In this document: positions 7,835-16,187 of the stretch, in pieces
Position numbering within the stretch: the first letter of the stretch is position 1
Layout: each line of letters starts with the position of its first letter
Source of the DNA: Empedobacter falsenii
GTDB lineage: Bacteria > Bacteroidota > Bacteroidia > Flavobacteriales > Weeksellaceae
DNA length: 47,929 nt
Direction: 5' to 3'
NCBI RefSeq assembly: GCF_019308355.1
Contig: NZ_JAAGKM010000019.1
Location: 1-47,929 of the forward strand
Program-made: the position numbers and the translations under genes
Notes under the pieces: generated by a model
Database searches by the model: none
What the model saw: only the letters and a program-made list of their open reading frames with translations
What the model was told of the DNA's origin: nothing

Positions 7835-8263
7835 ATGATCAATAATGTGCAAGAATTTAATCGACTTTTTCAGTTATACCAAAAAGATAATCGTTTCAAT
7901 TTGTACATAAATGATTATCCTAAAAACGAATTTTTGTTTCAATTTTATTCAGATGAAATTGAAGATTTAAACTTAGAATATGTTGATATTACTTCAAATT
8001 CTATCAAAAAAATTCATGATTATCGTGCAAAATTAAGCGATTTTTTTCAACCCGAAGAACTTCCAGCATTAGAGATTAAATCAATTTCAGGTTATTTTAG
8101 TCATTTTGATTTTTATTTTATGACCAATGAAAAAACCTTTGTATTTAATTATATTCATCGCGATTTCTTATCACAACTAATTGATATTCTTCTTGCTGAA
8201 TTAGATTGTAATTTTATCAGCCGATTAAAGACTGAACTTTTAATCAATTTAGAATATGATTAA
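7835..8263 (+). CDS. Hypothetical protein
   Basis: A 142-residue soluble, acidic protein with many aromatic residues and no signal peptide or membrane segment. No motif recognised. ATG 7835 is the first start in frame. Downstream, without a terminator that I can see, lies a decayed DUF4130-type gene remnant. Confidence 0.6.
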   Translation: MINNVQEFNRLFQLYQKDNRFNLYINDYPKNEFLFQFYSDEIEDLNLEYVDITSNSIKKIHDYRAKLSDFFQPEELPALEIKSISGYFSHFDFYFMTNEKTFVFNYIHRDFLSQLIDILLAELDCNFISRLKTELLINLEYD

Positions 8264-8288
8264 TTTTTTTGTTAAACTTTTTTCAGCG

Positions 8289-8515
8289 ATATTTATTCAT
8301 TTTGAAAAGATTAATTAAGATTTATTTTTTGCGAAGACTGATCCAAAATATAATGTTTTACCTTTAATTATTATATTGATGTAAAAGAGAATTTATACCA
8401 AGAATTGTGGAAGTCTTATTTTAAAACAAGGAAAAATTCGATGTTATAAATCCAAATGAGGCCCAAACGCTTTTGGAAACACTTGACAGAGTATAAAATA
8501 TCAATATTCAGATAA
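8289..8515 (+). pseudogene. Remnant of a DUF4130/TIGR03915-type putative DNA metabolism protein
   Basis: No intact gene here, but two fragments in different frames resemble the C-terminal half of this family. From 8289 the frame reads IFIHFEKIN, stop, then DLFFAKTDPKYNVLPLI (8319-8369). From about 8387 a second frame reads ENLYQELWKSYFKTRKN, a TAA, then MRPKRFWKHLTE (to stop 8513-8515). The known order ...VLPLI ... LWxxYFK ... RKN ... PKRYWKxLTE is kept but about 50-60 residues between them are missing. In other genomes this protein is coupled to a radical-SAM partner (TIGR03916), absent here. Family recall is from memory. Confidence 0.6.
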
Positions 8516-8553
8516 AAATATACCTATCAATATAATTTATGAGTAAAACTTAT

Positions 8554-9654
8554 TTATCTCCATTTATCCATCTCAAAACGGACTGAGAAAATGTTAGAAT
8601 ATAATCCTAAACCACTGTCTCCAAAGTTTGTCAAAGCATAATCAATCGAGATTCCTTTGTATTTGAAACCTACCCCAACATTTGGCTGAATTTGAGTTTT
8701 ATCTTTTCCATCAAATTGCGAAATTTTCTGTAAATTATTCAATCCACCACGTACAAAAACCATGTCATCATAACCTAATTCAAGACCAACTTGCGGCGAA
8801 ATCGAAAATCCTTTTCCAGAAATTGCGGCATTCGTTTGTTGAAATTCGATATTCATATCAACCTCTCCCAATAACGAAACTCGTTCATTAAAATCAAAAC
8901 GTTTTCCAACTCCAAATTGCAATTTAGGCATTGTTAATTCGATATTCTCTCCAGGTAAATCATTCAAAATTGTTGGCTCACCTTCATTATTTGGTTCGTC
9001 AATCGTGATTTCTTTTACCTTTTGTTTATTGATACTCCACGCATTGAAAGTTGTTGTAATATCTCGTGCCATCAAACCAAAATACATTTTATTATCGGTA
9101 CGATATTGCAAACCAAGATCTAAACCGAAACCAAATCCTTGCGCAAATTTCCCAATATGGCGATAAACAATTTTAGCATTTGCACCAAACTGAATATCTT
9201 TATTGTTGAACACATTTCCCGCATAAGACATTGTTAAAGCATAGTCTGCTGTAGAAAATTTAGAGATTTTATCGTAATTAATATTTCCTTGATTATCAAT
9301 TAATTCTGTTGTATTCAAAATATCATCAACACCAAAACGCGTAAACGAAAAAGCTATTGTAGAATTACTTTCTCTCAACGGAATTGCAACCGCTGCATAA
9401 TCAAATTTTGCAATCGACTGAAAATATTCAGCATGCATCGCCGCAGCTTCCCAATCATAGGTAATTTCTGTTAATCCAGCAGGATTCCAATAAGCCGCAT
9501 TTGCGTTTCCAATATTAGCCACAACTGAATTACCCATTGCAAACGAGCGCGCATCTGCACCAATATTCAGAAACTCGTTCGAATATTTGCGTGTGGTTTG
9601 AGAAAAAGCAAATTGACTTGCCAGAACAGATAATATAAGGAATGTCTTTTTCAA
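8554..9654 (-). CDS. PorV/PorQ family outer-membrane beta-barrel protein
   Basis: An outer-membrane protein of the FadL-like PorV/PorQ family, linked to type IX secretion in Bacteroidota. Features: signal peptide LKKTFLILSVLASQFAFSQ, the conserved start of the mature chain EFLNIGADARSFAMGN and AAYWNPAGL, then alternating beta-strands, ending in ..VRFEMDKWR with an aromatic-rich C-terminus. I place the start at TTG 9654 rather than TTG 9684, because a -7 box (9682-9689) overlaps the upstream candidate and the shorter form gives a standard signal peptide. It could be PorV, PorQ or a paralogue; there is no neighbour that decides. Divergent from pssA. Confidence 0.82.
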   Translation of the reverse strand: MKKTFLILSVLASQFAFSQTTRKYSNEFLNIGADARSFAMGNSVVANIGNANAAYWNPAGLTEITYDWEAAAMHAEYFQSIAKFDYAAVAIPLRESNSTIAFSFTRFGVDDILNTTELIDNQGNINYDKISKFSTADYALTMSYAGNVFNNKDIQFGANAKIVYRHIGKFAQGFGFGLDLGLQYRTDNKMYFGLMARDITTTFNAWSINKQKVKEITIDEPNNEGEPTILNDLPGENIELTMPKLQFGVGKRFDFNERVSLLGEVDMNIEFQQTNAAISGKGFSISPQVGLELGYDDMVFVRGGLNNLQKISQFDGKDKTQIQPNVGVGFKYKGISIDYALTNFGDSGLGLYSNIFSVRFEMDKWR

Positions 9655-9681
9655 AATTGATGAATTACGAATATAAAAACT

Positions 9682-9689
9682 CAAAAATA
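9682..9689 (-). promoter_or_regulatory. Candidate -7 element (TATTTTTG) of the PorV/PorQ-type gene
   Basis: Reads TATTTTTG on the minus strand (TAnnTTTG). It overlaps the farther TTG (9684), which argues for the nearer start at 9654. Confidence 0.45.
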
Positions 9690-9734
9690 GTGGTTTTATT
9701 GTGTTTAAAAAGGATTCAGATTAATTTTTGTTTG

Positions 9735-9742
9735 TACTTTTG
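9735..9742 (+). promoter_or_regulatory. Candidate -7 element (TACTTTTG) of pssA
   Basis: Exact TAnnTTTG. Its last base is the first base of a GTG that would otherwise be the longest start for pssA, so translation probably begins at ATG 9760. No clear TTG 20 bases upstream. Confidence 0.5.
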
Positions 9743-9759
9743 TGATGAAAAATTCATTT

Positions 9760-10500
9760 ATGAAATTATTTACAATTCCAAATTTTCTAACACTACTTAA
9801 TCTTTCGTGTGGTGTATTATCAGCCATTTTCATGATTTCGAGCAATGCTCAAATCACAACTACCACAGTTACAATTGTGATGGTTTTGATGTTGATTTCA
9901 TTAGTTGCTGATTTTTTGGACGGAATGGTTGCACGACTAATGAATATTGGTAGCCCAATTGGAAAAGAATTGGATTCTTTGGCAGATTGTATTTCGTTTG
10001 GTGTTGTACCAGGATTGATGTTATTTTCGATGTTTAATCATTTTTCAACTGATTTTATTTATGAAAATGAGAATTTAAAAATTGCTGCAATTTCATTATT
10101 TGCCTTTTTAGTTCCGGCTTTTTCGGCTTTACGATTAGCAAAATTTAATTTAGATGAAGATCAAGCCACGTATTTCAAAGGTTTGGCAACACCATCAAAT
10201 ACCTTATTTATTTTCTCATTATTTTCTATCTATTACAATAATGGACAAATTGTAAATCCATCTGTTGATCCGTATTTATTAATTGCCGTTTCTATTGTAT
10301 TTAGTGTTTTATTAATTGTCGATTTACCATTATTTGCCTTAAAATTTAAAGGATTGAGTTGGGCAGAAAACTATTATAAATATATTTTCTTAATCATTAC
10401 ATTAGGTTTAGTGGCTTGGTTGCAAGTTGCTGCAATTCCGCTAATCATCTTATTGTACATCCTTATCTCAATCATTTTTAGAAAAGAAATTACAAAATGA
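9760..10500 (+). CDS. pssA: CDP-diacylglycerol--serine O-phosphatidyltransferase
   Basis: Integral membrane enzyme that makes phosphatidylserine, the precursor of phosphatidylethanolamine, from CDP-diacylglycerol and serine. The CDP-alcohol phosphotransferase signature is complete: DFLDGMVAR then GKELDSLAD (D-x2-DG-x2-AR-x8-G-x3-D-x3-D). About seven hydrophobic helices follow. The frame extends to GTG 9742, but a -7 box covers that point and the family usually starts with MK.(F)..PN, so ATG 9760 (246 residues) is preferred. The stop overlaps the next gene by 4 bases (ATGA), indicating an operon with the exonuclease and probably the FAH enzyme. Confidence 0.95.
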   Translation: MKLFTIPNFLTLLNLSCGVLSAIFMISSNAQITTTTVTIVMVLMLISLVADFLDGMVARLMNIGSPIGKELDSLADCISFGVVPGLMLFSMFNHFSTDFIYENENLKIAAISLFAFLVPAFSALRLAKFNLDEDQATYFKGLATPSNTLFIFSLFSIYYNNGQIVNPSVDPYLLIAVSIVFSVLLIVDLPLFALKFKGLSWAENYYKYIFLIITLGLVAWLQVAAIPLIILLYILISIIFRKEITK

Positions 10501-11255
10501 AATTAACTAAAAATATCTGTTTCTTTGATTTAGAAACAACTGGAACTAATGTTTCAAAAGACCGTATTGTTGAAATCTCTATAGTGAAAGCTTTGACAGA
10601 CGGTTCAAAAGAAGTAAAAACTTGGAAAGTTAATCCTGGAATTCCAATTCCACCAGAAACAACTTTAATCCACGGAATTTCTGACGAAGATGTTGCCGAT
10701 GCGCCTTCTTTCAAAGAACTTGCCCCTGCGATTATGGAAATGATTAAAGATTCTGATTTGGCAGGATATAATTCAAATCGTTTTGATATTCCACTTTTAG
10801 CAGAAGAATTATTACGTAATGGTTTTGATTTTGATTTATCAAAACATCGTCCAATTGATGTGCAAGTGATTTATCATAAAATGGAACCTCGCAATTTAAG
10901 CGCTGCTTATAAGTATTATTGCGATAAAGATTTGATTGATGCACATTCTGCGGAAGCTGATACAATTGCGACTTACGAAGTTTTGATGGCGCAAATCGAG
11001 AAATATGACGAGCTTGAAAATGACAATAAATTTTTGAGCGAATTTTCTTCTCAACGCAAAACGGCTGATTTAGCTGGATTTATTCAGTACAATGATAAAG
11101 ACCAAGAAATTATTTCGTTTGGCAAGTATAAAGGACAAGTTGTGACGGATATCTTTGCGAAAGATCCAGGTTATTATGCGTGGATTCAGAATGCCGATTT
11201 TCCTTTATATACAAAGAAAGTTTTTACTCGAATCAAATTACAAAACGGTTTTTAA
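10497..11255 (+). CDS. DEDDh 3'-5' exonuclease (DNA polymerase III epsilon-like) with DUF3820-like tail
   Basis: The exonuclease domain shows FFDLETTG (Asp and Glu of motif I, residues 9-16), the second Asp in AGYNSNRFDIP and the AHSAEADT block with the His/Asp of motif III. The last 50 residues (ISFGKYKGQ..FAKDPGYYAWI..FPLYTK) resemble the small C-terminal module found in exodeoxyribonuclease X-type proteins (DUF3820-like). At 252 residues it is a stand-alone nuclease, not the polymerase subunit fused to anything. Translationally coupled to pssA by a 4-base overlap. Substrate not determined. Confidence 0.85.
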   Translation: MKLTKNICFFDLETTGTNVSKDRIVEISIVKALTDGSKEVKTWKVNPGIPIPPETTLIHGISDEDVADAPSFKELAPAIMEMIKDSDLAGYNSNRFDIPLLAEELLRNGFDFDLSKHRPIDVQVIYHKMEPRNLSAAYKYYCDKDLIDAHSAEADTIATYEVLMAQIEKYDELENDNKFLSEFSSQRKTADLAGFIQYNDKDQEIISFGKYKGQVVTDIFAKDPGYYAWIQNADFPLYTKKVFTRIKLQNGF

Positions 11256-11258
11256 GCG

Positions 11259-11867
11259 ATGAAAATTATTTGTGTCGGACGAAATTACGTCGAACATGCA
11301 AAAGAATTAGATAATCCAATTCCAGAATCGCCTATGTTTTTTATGAAACCAGATTCGGCCATTTTAAGAAAGGGTTTTCCTTTTGTTATTCCAAGTTTTA
11401 CGAAAGAAGTTCATTTTGAAACGGAAATTGTAATTAAAATTGATCGAGTTGGAAAAATGATTCAACCTCAATTTGCAGATCGTTATTTTTCAGAAATCGG
11501 TTTAGGAATTGATTTTACAGCGCGCGATGTACAACAAGAATTGAAAGAAAAGCGTTTTCCTTGGGAAATTGCGAAAGCTTTTGATGGTTCTGCATTTGCT
11601 TCGGATTTCTATCCAAAAGAAAATTTTGATTTAGAAAATCTTACATTCAAATTAGATCGAAATGGAGAAAATGTACAAACAGGAAATTCAAAAGATATGA
11701 TTTTTCATATCAATACGTTAATTGCGGAATGTTCTAAATATTTTACCTTGAAAAAAGGCGATTTAATTTTTACTGGAACGCCCGCTGGAGTTTCTAAAAT
11801 CAATTCAAAAGATACGTTAGAAGGTTATTTGAATGATGAAAAAGTATTCGAAATAAAAGTGTTGTAA
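11259..11867 (+). CDS. Fumarylacetoacetate hydrolase family protein
   Basis: A 202-residue FAH-fold enzyme. It carries the metal-binding acid set of the family: HFETEIVI (two Glu) and the Asp of GIDFTARDVQ, plus KSFDG-like AKAFDGSA and GTPAGVS near the C-terminus. Short FAH proteins starting with MKIICVGRNY are often annotated as acylpyruvate hydrolase or oxaloacetate decarboxylase. The precise substrate cannot be read from sequence. It starts 3 bases after the exonuclease stop, third in the pssA unit; a terminator follows. Confidence 0.88.
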   Translation: MKIICVGRNYVEHAKELDNPIPESPMFFMKPDSAILRKGFPFVIPSFTKEVHFETEIVIKIDRVGKMIQPQFADRYFSEIGLGIDFTARDVQQELKEKRFPWEIAKAFDGSAFASDFYPKENFDLENLTFKLDRNGENVQTGNSKDMIFHINTLIAECSKYFTLKKGDLIFTGTPAGVSKINSKDTLEGYLNDEKVFEIKVL

Positions 11868-11894
11868 TTCATACAATTATATAAACAACAATTT

Positions 11895-11923
11895 AAAAGA
11901 GCGGAAATTTCGCTCTTTTATTA
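11895..11923 (+). terminator. Terminator of the pssA-exonuclease-FAH operon
   Basis: A 9-bp stem (11895-11903 with 11911-11919), loop GAAATTT, followed by T-rich sequence, 28 bases after the FAH stop codon. Confidence 0.85.
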
Positions 11924-11960
11924 TTTATACCACTACCTTTAATCAGAAATAAAATTAAGA

Positions 11961-13730
11961 ATGGAAAACTATCTAAAAATTGAAGAAAAACTACAAAATG
12001 ATTTTAATCTTTTAAAGTCAAAAAAGAATAAAATCAGCAATATCAGACTTGTTGCATTTATTATTTCAATTGTATTATTCTTGCTTTATGTTACGTCGAG
12101 CAACAATTTGTATTTGATTATTTCTTCTATTTTATTTATTGTTTTCATCGTTTTAGTAGTTAAAACTTCTAAAATTTCTTCGCAACTCAATTATTCAATT
12201 CAAGCATTAGAAATTATTAATCAAATAAAATCTGATAATTCTATCGATCAATTTGTTGAGGATAATTCTCAGTTCAATAATGTTTACAACAAAGATTTAG
12301 ATATTCTAGAAGGAAATTCAATCTTCAATCGAATCAATAAAACGCAAACGCGAATTGGAAATTTGCAGTTGAAACATTTTTTATCGAATTTGATTTTAGA
12401 CAAATCAGAAATTATTGATAGACAAAATGCATTTACAGAATTAACTGAAAAAAGAAATTGGATTGTGACATTTTTGACATTTACAAAGCGATTAAACATG
12501 AATCAATCTTCAATTTTTGTGTTCGAAAATCGTGTATTCAATACTAATTCAATAAAATTACTTCCACTCATCTTTTCTGTTCTGAATATTTTATGTTTTA
12601 TCGCTTTAGCAATTATTAGTTTTCCGAAAGAAATTGTTTTTTATTGGATTCTAGGCGCAGTTATTATTTCGAATGCAATTTCCATGTTTTATAAACAACA
12701 ACTTCGACGAATAGCAGCTTATACGACAATGAAAGCAGATGAATTGGATAATTTATATGAAGTTTTTCGACATATTGAAGAAGAAAAATTTGAATCAAAA
12801 CTAAATGTTGAAATTCAAAATACATTTGTAAATCCTTTCAAATCATCGGATTTAATCAAGACAATTTCTTCAACAAAAGAAACTTTAGATGCAGCAAATT
12901 TCCCGATTGTCGGATTTGTGTTGAATACATTTTTCTTGTGGCTATTACATTATTCGATCAAATTTGAAAATGAAGTTCAAAAAACGGTTCATCAAATCAA
13001 ACCTTGGTTAGATGAATTGGCTAAATTAGAGACTTTTGTATCGTTTGCTATTTTTAATGATAAATACAAAATGTTTACGTATCCAGAAATTGTTGAAGAA
13101 CCTTATGAATTAAAAATTACGAATGGTTTTCATCCTTTATTAGATGAAAAAACAGTTATAAAAAATGATTTTGAAACCAATCGTCCAAACAATATTGCGA
13201 TTATTACAGGTGCAAATATGGCTGGAAAAAGTACTTTTTTGAGAACAGTTGGAACAAATTTGGTTTTAGCGATGAACGGCGCAAAAGTGAGTGCAGAAAA
13301 AATGTCATTTTACCCAATGGATTTATTTACAAGTATCAGAACGGTTGATAATCTGTCTTCTGGCGATTCTTATTTCAAAAATGAAATTAATAAATTGAAA
13401 ATTTTGATTGAACGTTTAGAAAATGATCAACCACAAATCATCATTTTAGATGAGATTTTAAAAGGAACAAATTCAGAAGATAAACTAATTGGTTCGCAAA
13501 AATTTTTAGAAAAATTGATTAAATCTCCTACAAAATTGATTGGTTTTATCGCGACTCACGATTTAGAATTAACGAAAATGGAAGGTGAAAATCCGGATCA
13601 TATTATTAATTATTGTTTCGAATTAAAAAATGTGGACAACAATTATTATTCAGATTATAAATTAAGAAAAGGCACAACCAAAATGATGAATGCCATTTTC
13701 TTAATGAAACAATTTAAGATTATTGATTAA
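11961..13730 (+). CDS. Membrane-anchored MutS-like ATPase
   Basis: The C-terminal 180 residues are a MutS-type ATPase: Walker A GANMAGKST at about 417-425, the ST..D segment TSIRTVDNLSSGDSYF, Walker B QIIILDEIL near 492-500 and ATHDLEL. Residues before that hold a clamp/lever-like helical region but no mismatch-recognition domain. Unlike MutS1, there are two hydrophobic hairpins, about residues 27-64 (LVAFIISIVLFLLYV and YLIISSILFIVFIVLVV) and about 197-240 (LLPLIFSVLNILCFIALAIIS, FYWILGAVIISNAI), so it is a polytopic membrane protein. Such MutS-related proteins occur in Bacteroidota but have no established role. It converges on the HAD gene with a 2-base gap. Confidence 0.85.
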   Translation: MENYLKIEEKLQNDFNLLKSKKNKISNIRLVAFIISIVLFLLYVTSSNNLYLIISSILFIVFIVLVVKTSKISSQLNYSIQALEIINQIKSDNSIDQFVEDNSQFNNVYNKDLDILEGNSIFNRINKTQTRIGNLQLKHFLSNLILDKSEIIDRQNAFTELTEKRNWIVTFLTFTKRLNMNQSSIFVFENRVFNTNSIKLLPLIFSVLNILCFIALAIISFPKEIVFYWILGAVIISNAISMFYKQQLRRIAAYTTMKADELDNLYEVFRHIEEEKFESKLNVEIQNTFVNPFKSSDLIKTISSTKETLDAANFPIVGFVLNTFFLWLLHYSIKFENEVQKTVHQIKPWLDELAKLETFVSFAIFNDKYKMFTYPEIVEEPYELKITNGFHPLLDEKTVIKNDFETNRPNNIAIITGANMAGKSTFLRTVGTNLVLAMNGAKVSAEKMSFYPMDLFTSIRTVDNLSSGDSYFKNEINKLKILIERLENDQPQIIILDEILKGTNSEDKLIGSQKFLEKLIKSPTKLIGFIATHDLELTKMEGENPDHIINYCFELKNVDNNYYSDYKLRKGTTKMMNAIFLMKQFKIID

Positions 13731-13742
13731 TCTTAAATTGTT
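13708..13742. terminator. Bidirectional stem-loop shared by two converging coding ends
   Basis: A perfect 15-bp stem (13708-13722 with 13728-13742), loop of five bases. The left arm is inside the end of the MutS-like gene and the right arm inside the end of the HAD gene; the stop codons sit in or near the loop. It is AT-rich, so strength is uncertain, but both genes lack any other terminator. Confidence 0.6.
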
Positions 13743-14398
13743 AATTCAAATTCTTTAATAAAATTTGCATCAATCGTATTAAAATCATCTACAATACAAT
13801 CTGCTTTTGAAATATCTTGTTGTTTCGAATTTGCACTTTTGTAACCTAAACAATACAAATTCGCACGGAAAGCCGCTTCCACTCCATTTTTACTATCTTC
13901 GATAACTATACATTCAGCATGTTTAGATTTAGCCAAATCAGCTGCATGTAGAAAAATAGCAGGATCTGGTTTTGACTTCGGAAAGTTTTCGCCAGAAACT
14001 TTATGCGTAAAATATTGATTCAACTCAAAACGATTAAAAACTCGATCAATTGTCGATTTTGAAGCAGAGGACGCCAAAATCAGTTCGATTCCATTATTGT
14101 ATAAATCTTTAATCAACTTCTCTACACCGTCAATCAAATATAAATCTGGTTTTGTGTCAAAAGCTTCATTAAAGATGGTACGTTTTCTCAAAACCAAATC
14201 GTTCATTTCTTCTTTCAAATCGAATTTATCTTTCAGAATTTGATAAACATTCTTTGTCGATTGTCCTGCAAATGTGGTAAATAATTCTTCCGTAACCGGA
14301 ATATTCAGTTCTTTATAATGTTCGAAATAGGCATATTTATGTACTGGTTCCGTGTCTACAATCACCCCGTCCATATCGAAAATTACAGTTTTAATCAT
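13733..14398 (-). CDS. HAD-superfamily hydrolase (beta-phosphoglucomutase-like)
   Basis: A 221-residue HAD phosphatase or phosphomutase of subfamily IA. Motif I is FDMDGVIVDTEP at 7-18 (nucleophile Asp8, acid Asp10), motif II is the Ser in LILASSAS, motif III the Lys of KSKPDPAIF and motif IV VIEDSKNG. The helical cap is between motif I and II. Substrate may be beta-phosphoglucose or another sugar phosphate. Runs convergently against the MutS-like gene. A -7 box is 17 bases upstream of the ATG. Confidence 0.88.
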   Translation of the reverse strand: MIKTVIFDMDGVIVDTEPVHKYAYFEHYKELNIPVTEELFTTFAGQSTKNVYQILKDKFDLKEEMNDLVLRKRTIFNEAFDTKPDLYLIDGVEKLIKDLYNNGIELILASSASKSTIDRVFNRFELNQYFTHKVSGENFPKSKPDPAIFLHAADLAKSKHAECIVIEDSKNGVEAAFRANLYCLGYKSANSKQQDISKADCIVDDFNTIDANFIKEFELTI

Positions 14399-14414
14399 TA
14401 TTGTTTTGTTTCTA

Positions 14415-14422
14415 CAAAATTA
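14415..14422 (-). promoter_or_regulatory. Candidate -7 element (TAATTTTG) of the HAD gene
   Basis: Exact TAnnTTTG on the minus strand, 17 bases before the ATG; no TTG at the preferred upstream distance. Confidence 0.4.
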
Positions 14423-14557
14423 ACTTTTTTAAGAGAATGATGTAAAAGTTTAAACTTTAGAATGATTTTAAATTAATCGATTATATTACTGATATAAAGG
14501 TTTGTATCCGAAATAAAATAACAATATTTATGTTAAAACTTAACATTAAGATAACAT

Positions 14558-14573
14558 TTGCACGCTTTTTGTA
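14558..14573 (+). promoter_or_regulatory. Sigma-54-like element upstream of the outer-membrane protein gene
   Basis: TTGCACG-N4-TTGTA compares with the -24/-12 consensus TGGCACR-N4-TTGCW with two mismatches, and the spacing is exact. It lies 30 bases before the ATG at 14604. A second element with the same TTGTA half occurs before the DUF1232 gene. No housekeeping -7 box is visible here. Confidence 0.35.
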
Positions 14574-14603
14574 AAATAGATGGTATAACAAAATTTAATA
14601 AAA

Positions 14604-15070
14604 ATGAAAAAAGTATTATTAGTTGCTGTAATGGCATTAGGAATTTCTCAAGTAAATGCTCAAAACTATAAAAATGCTTTAGGTGTTGTTGTAGATTTAG
14701 GAGATGGAGAAACATTAGTAGGTCCACAATTCAAACACTCTTTTGATGGTAAAACGCTGGTAATGTACAGGTGATGTTTGGAGATCATGTTACTGTTTTA
14801 GGTGCAGATTATACGTATAATCAACCGTTTTCTGGTGCAAACGGATTAGGATGGTATGTAGGGGTTGGACCTCAATTAACTTTTGTAGATAAAGGATATT
14901 ATGAAGATAAAACAATATTTGGTATTCGTCCACAAGCAGGTTTAGAATATAAAATTCCATCTGCTCCTTTGGCATTCCATTTTGATTGGAAACCTTGGTG
15001 GAATTTAACAAACGATTCTAACTTCGAAGCTGGTCGTTTTTCTTTAGGATTTAAATACACATTTAACTAA
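14604..15070 (+). pseudogene. Outer-membrane beta-barrel protein gene with a single-base frameshift
   Basis: ATG 14604 opens a signal peptide (MKKVLLVAVMALGISQVNAQ) and a short mature part that hits TGA after 56 codons. A second frame continues it to TAA 15068-15070 (..MFGDHVTVLGADYTY...RFSLGFKYTFN), a typical small outer-membrane barrel with a C-terminal Phe-rich strand. The break is at the A-run 14751-14754: one more A would give DGKNAGNVQVMFGDH and a continuous 155-residue protein. Either a true frameshift or a homopolymer sequencing error. Function unknown. A clean terminator follows. Confidence 0.8.
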
Positions 15071-15091
15071 TCTAAAGTTAGAAATAATATG

Positions 15092-15119
15092 AGCCACTCG
15101 TTTTGAGTGGCTTTTTTTT
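15092..15119 (+). terminator. Rho-independent terminator
   Basis: An 8-bp GC-containing stem (15092-15099 with 15105-15112), loop GTTTT, followed by eight T residues. Confidence 0.9.
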
Positions 15120-15296
15120 ATAAGTAAAATCATAAAACATTGGCTTAAATTAATTTTATTCCTATAAATTAATCGCTATTTTTGAAAGATTTTGGATTTT
15201 ATCTAAGACCAATTATAGATTAGCACTATTATTTGATTATTCAAGATATAATTCCGAATTTTAACTTAGTATTAGATTTAATAACATTTATAGAAG

Positions 15297-16175
15297 ATGA
15301 AACAATTAATTGGGACAGGAGTTGCTTTGGTTACGCCTTTTCAACAAGATGGTACCGTAGATTATACTGCATTAGAAAATTTAGTAAACTATAGTATCGA
15401 TGGCGGTGTTGAGTATTTAGTTATTTTAGGAACTACTGCAGAAGCAGCAACACTTACAAAAGATGAAAAGAAACAGGTAATCGAAACAATAAAGAAGGCG
15501 AATGCTAATCGTGTTCCGATGGTTTTGGGTATTGGAGGTAACAATACGGCAGAAGTTATTAATGAATATCAAGAAACAGATTTGAGTGATTATATCGCAG
15601 TTCTTACGGTTTCTCCTTATTATAATAAGCCAAATCAAGAAGGGATTTATCAACATTATAAAGCGATTGCAGAAAGTACAGATGCCAACATTATTTTGTA
15701 TAATGTTCCTGGTAGAACGGGTTCTAACATCTCAGCAGATACAACAATTCGTTTAGCAAATGAATTCAAAAATATTGTTGCGATTAAAGAAGCTTCACCA
15801 GATTTCTTACAATCAACAGATATTATCCGTAAAAATACACGCGAAGATTTCAATATTATTTCTGGTGATGATGAATTCGCTGTTCCAATGACTTTAGCTG
15901 GAGGTTCTGGTGTTATTTCTGTTATTGGACAAGGCGTTCCAACTATTTTTACAGATATGATTCGCAAAGCAATCAACAAAGAAGTTGTTGCTGCTTACGA
16001 AGGTCATTACAAAGTTGTAGAAATTACACGTGCTATCTTCGAGGAAGGAAATCCTTGCGGAATAAAAGCTGTTTTAGATAAAAAAGGAGTTTGTAAACCA
16101 TTTACAAGATTACCTTTAGTTCCAGCATCAGCTAATTTGACAACAAAAATTAACCAATTATTATCAAACATCTAA
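15297..16175 (+). CDS. dapA: 4-hydroxy-tetrahydrodipicolinate synthase
   Basis: Condenses pyruvate with aspartate semialdehyde in the diaminopimelate/lysine pathway. The 292 residues match the family. Visible are GTTAE (residues about 45-49), the Tyr135 of YNVPGRTG, and the Schiff-base Lys164 in VAIKEAS; GGSGVISV is the pyruvate-side loop. ATG 15297 gives the normal start MKQLIGTGVALVTPF. Ferritin follows after 12 bases, so the two are probably co-transcribed. Confidence 0.97.
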   Translation: MKQLIGTGVALVTPFQQDGTVDYTALENLVNYSIDGGVEYLVILGTTAEAATLTKDEKKQVIETIKKANANRVPMVLGIGGNNTAEVINEYQETDLSDYIAVLTVSPYYNKPNQEGIYQHYKAIAESTDANIILYNVPGRTGSNISADTTIRLANEFKNIVAIKEASPDFLQSTDIIRKNTREDFNIISGDDEFAVPMTLAGGSGVISVIGQGVPTIFTDMIRKAINKEVVAAYEGHYKVVEITRAIFEEGNPCGIKAVLDKKGVCKPFTRLPLVPASANLTTKINQLLSNI

Positions 16176-16187
16176 AAAAATAAAGCT

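Noticed and set aside
15656-15979. A 107-codon minus-strand frame inside dapA
   Set aside because: Antisense shadow; dapA is unambiguous here.
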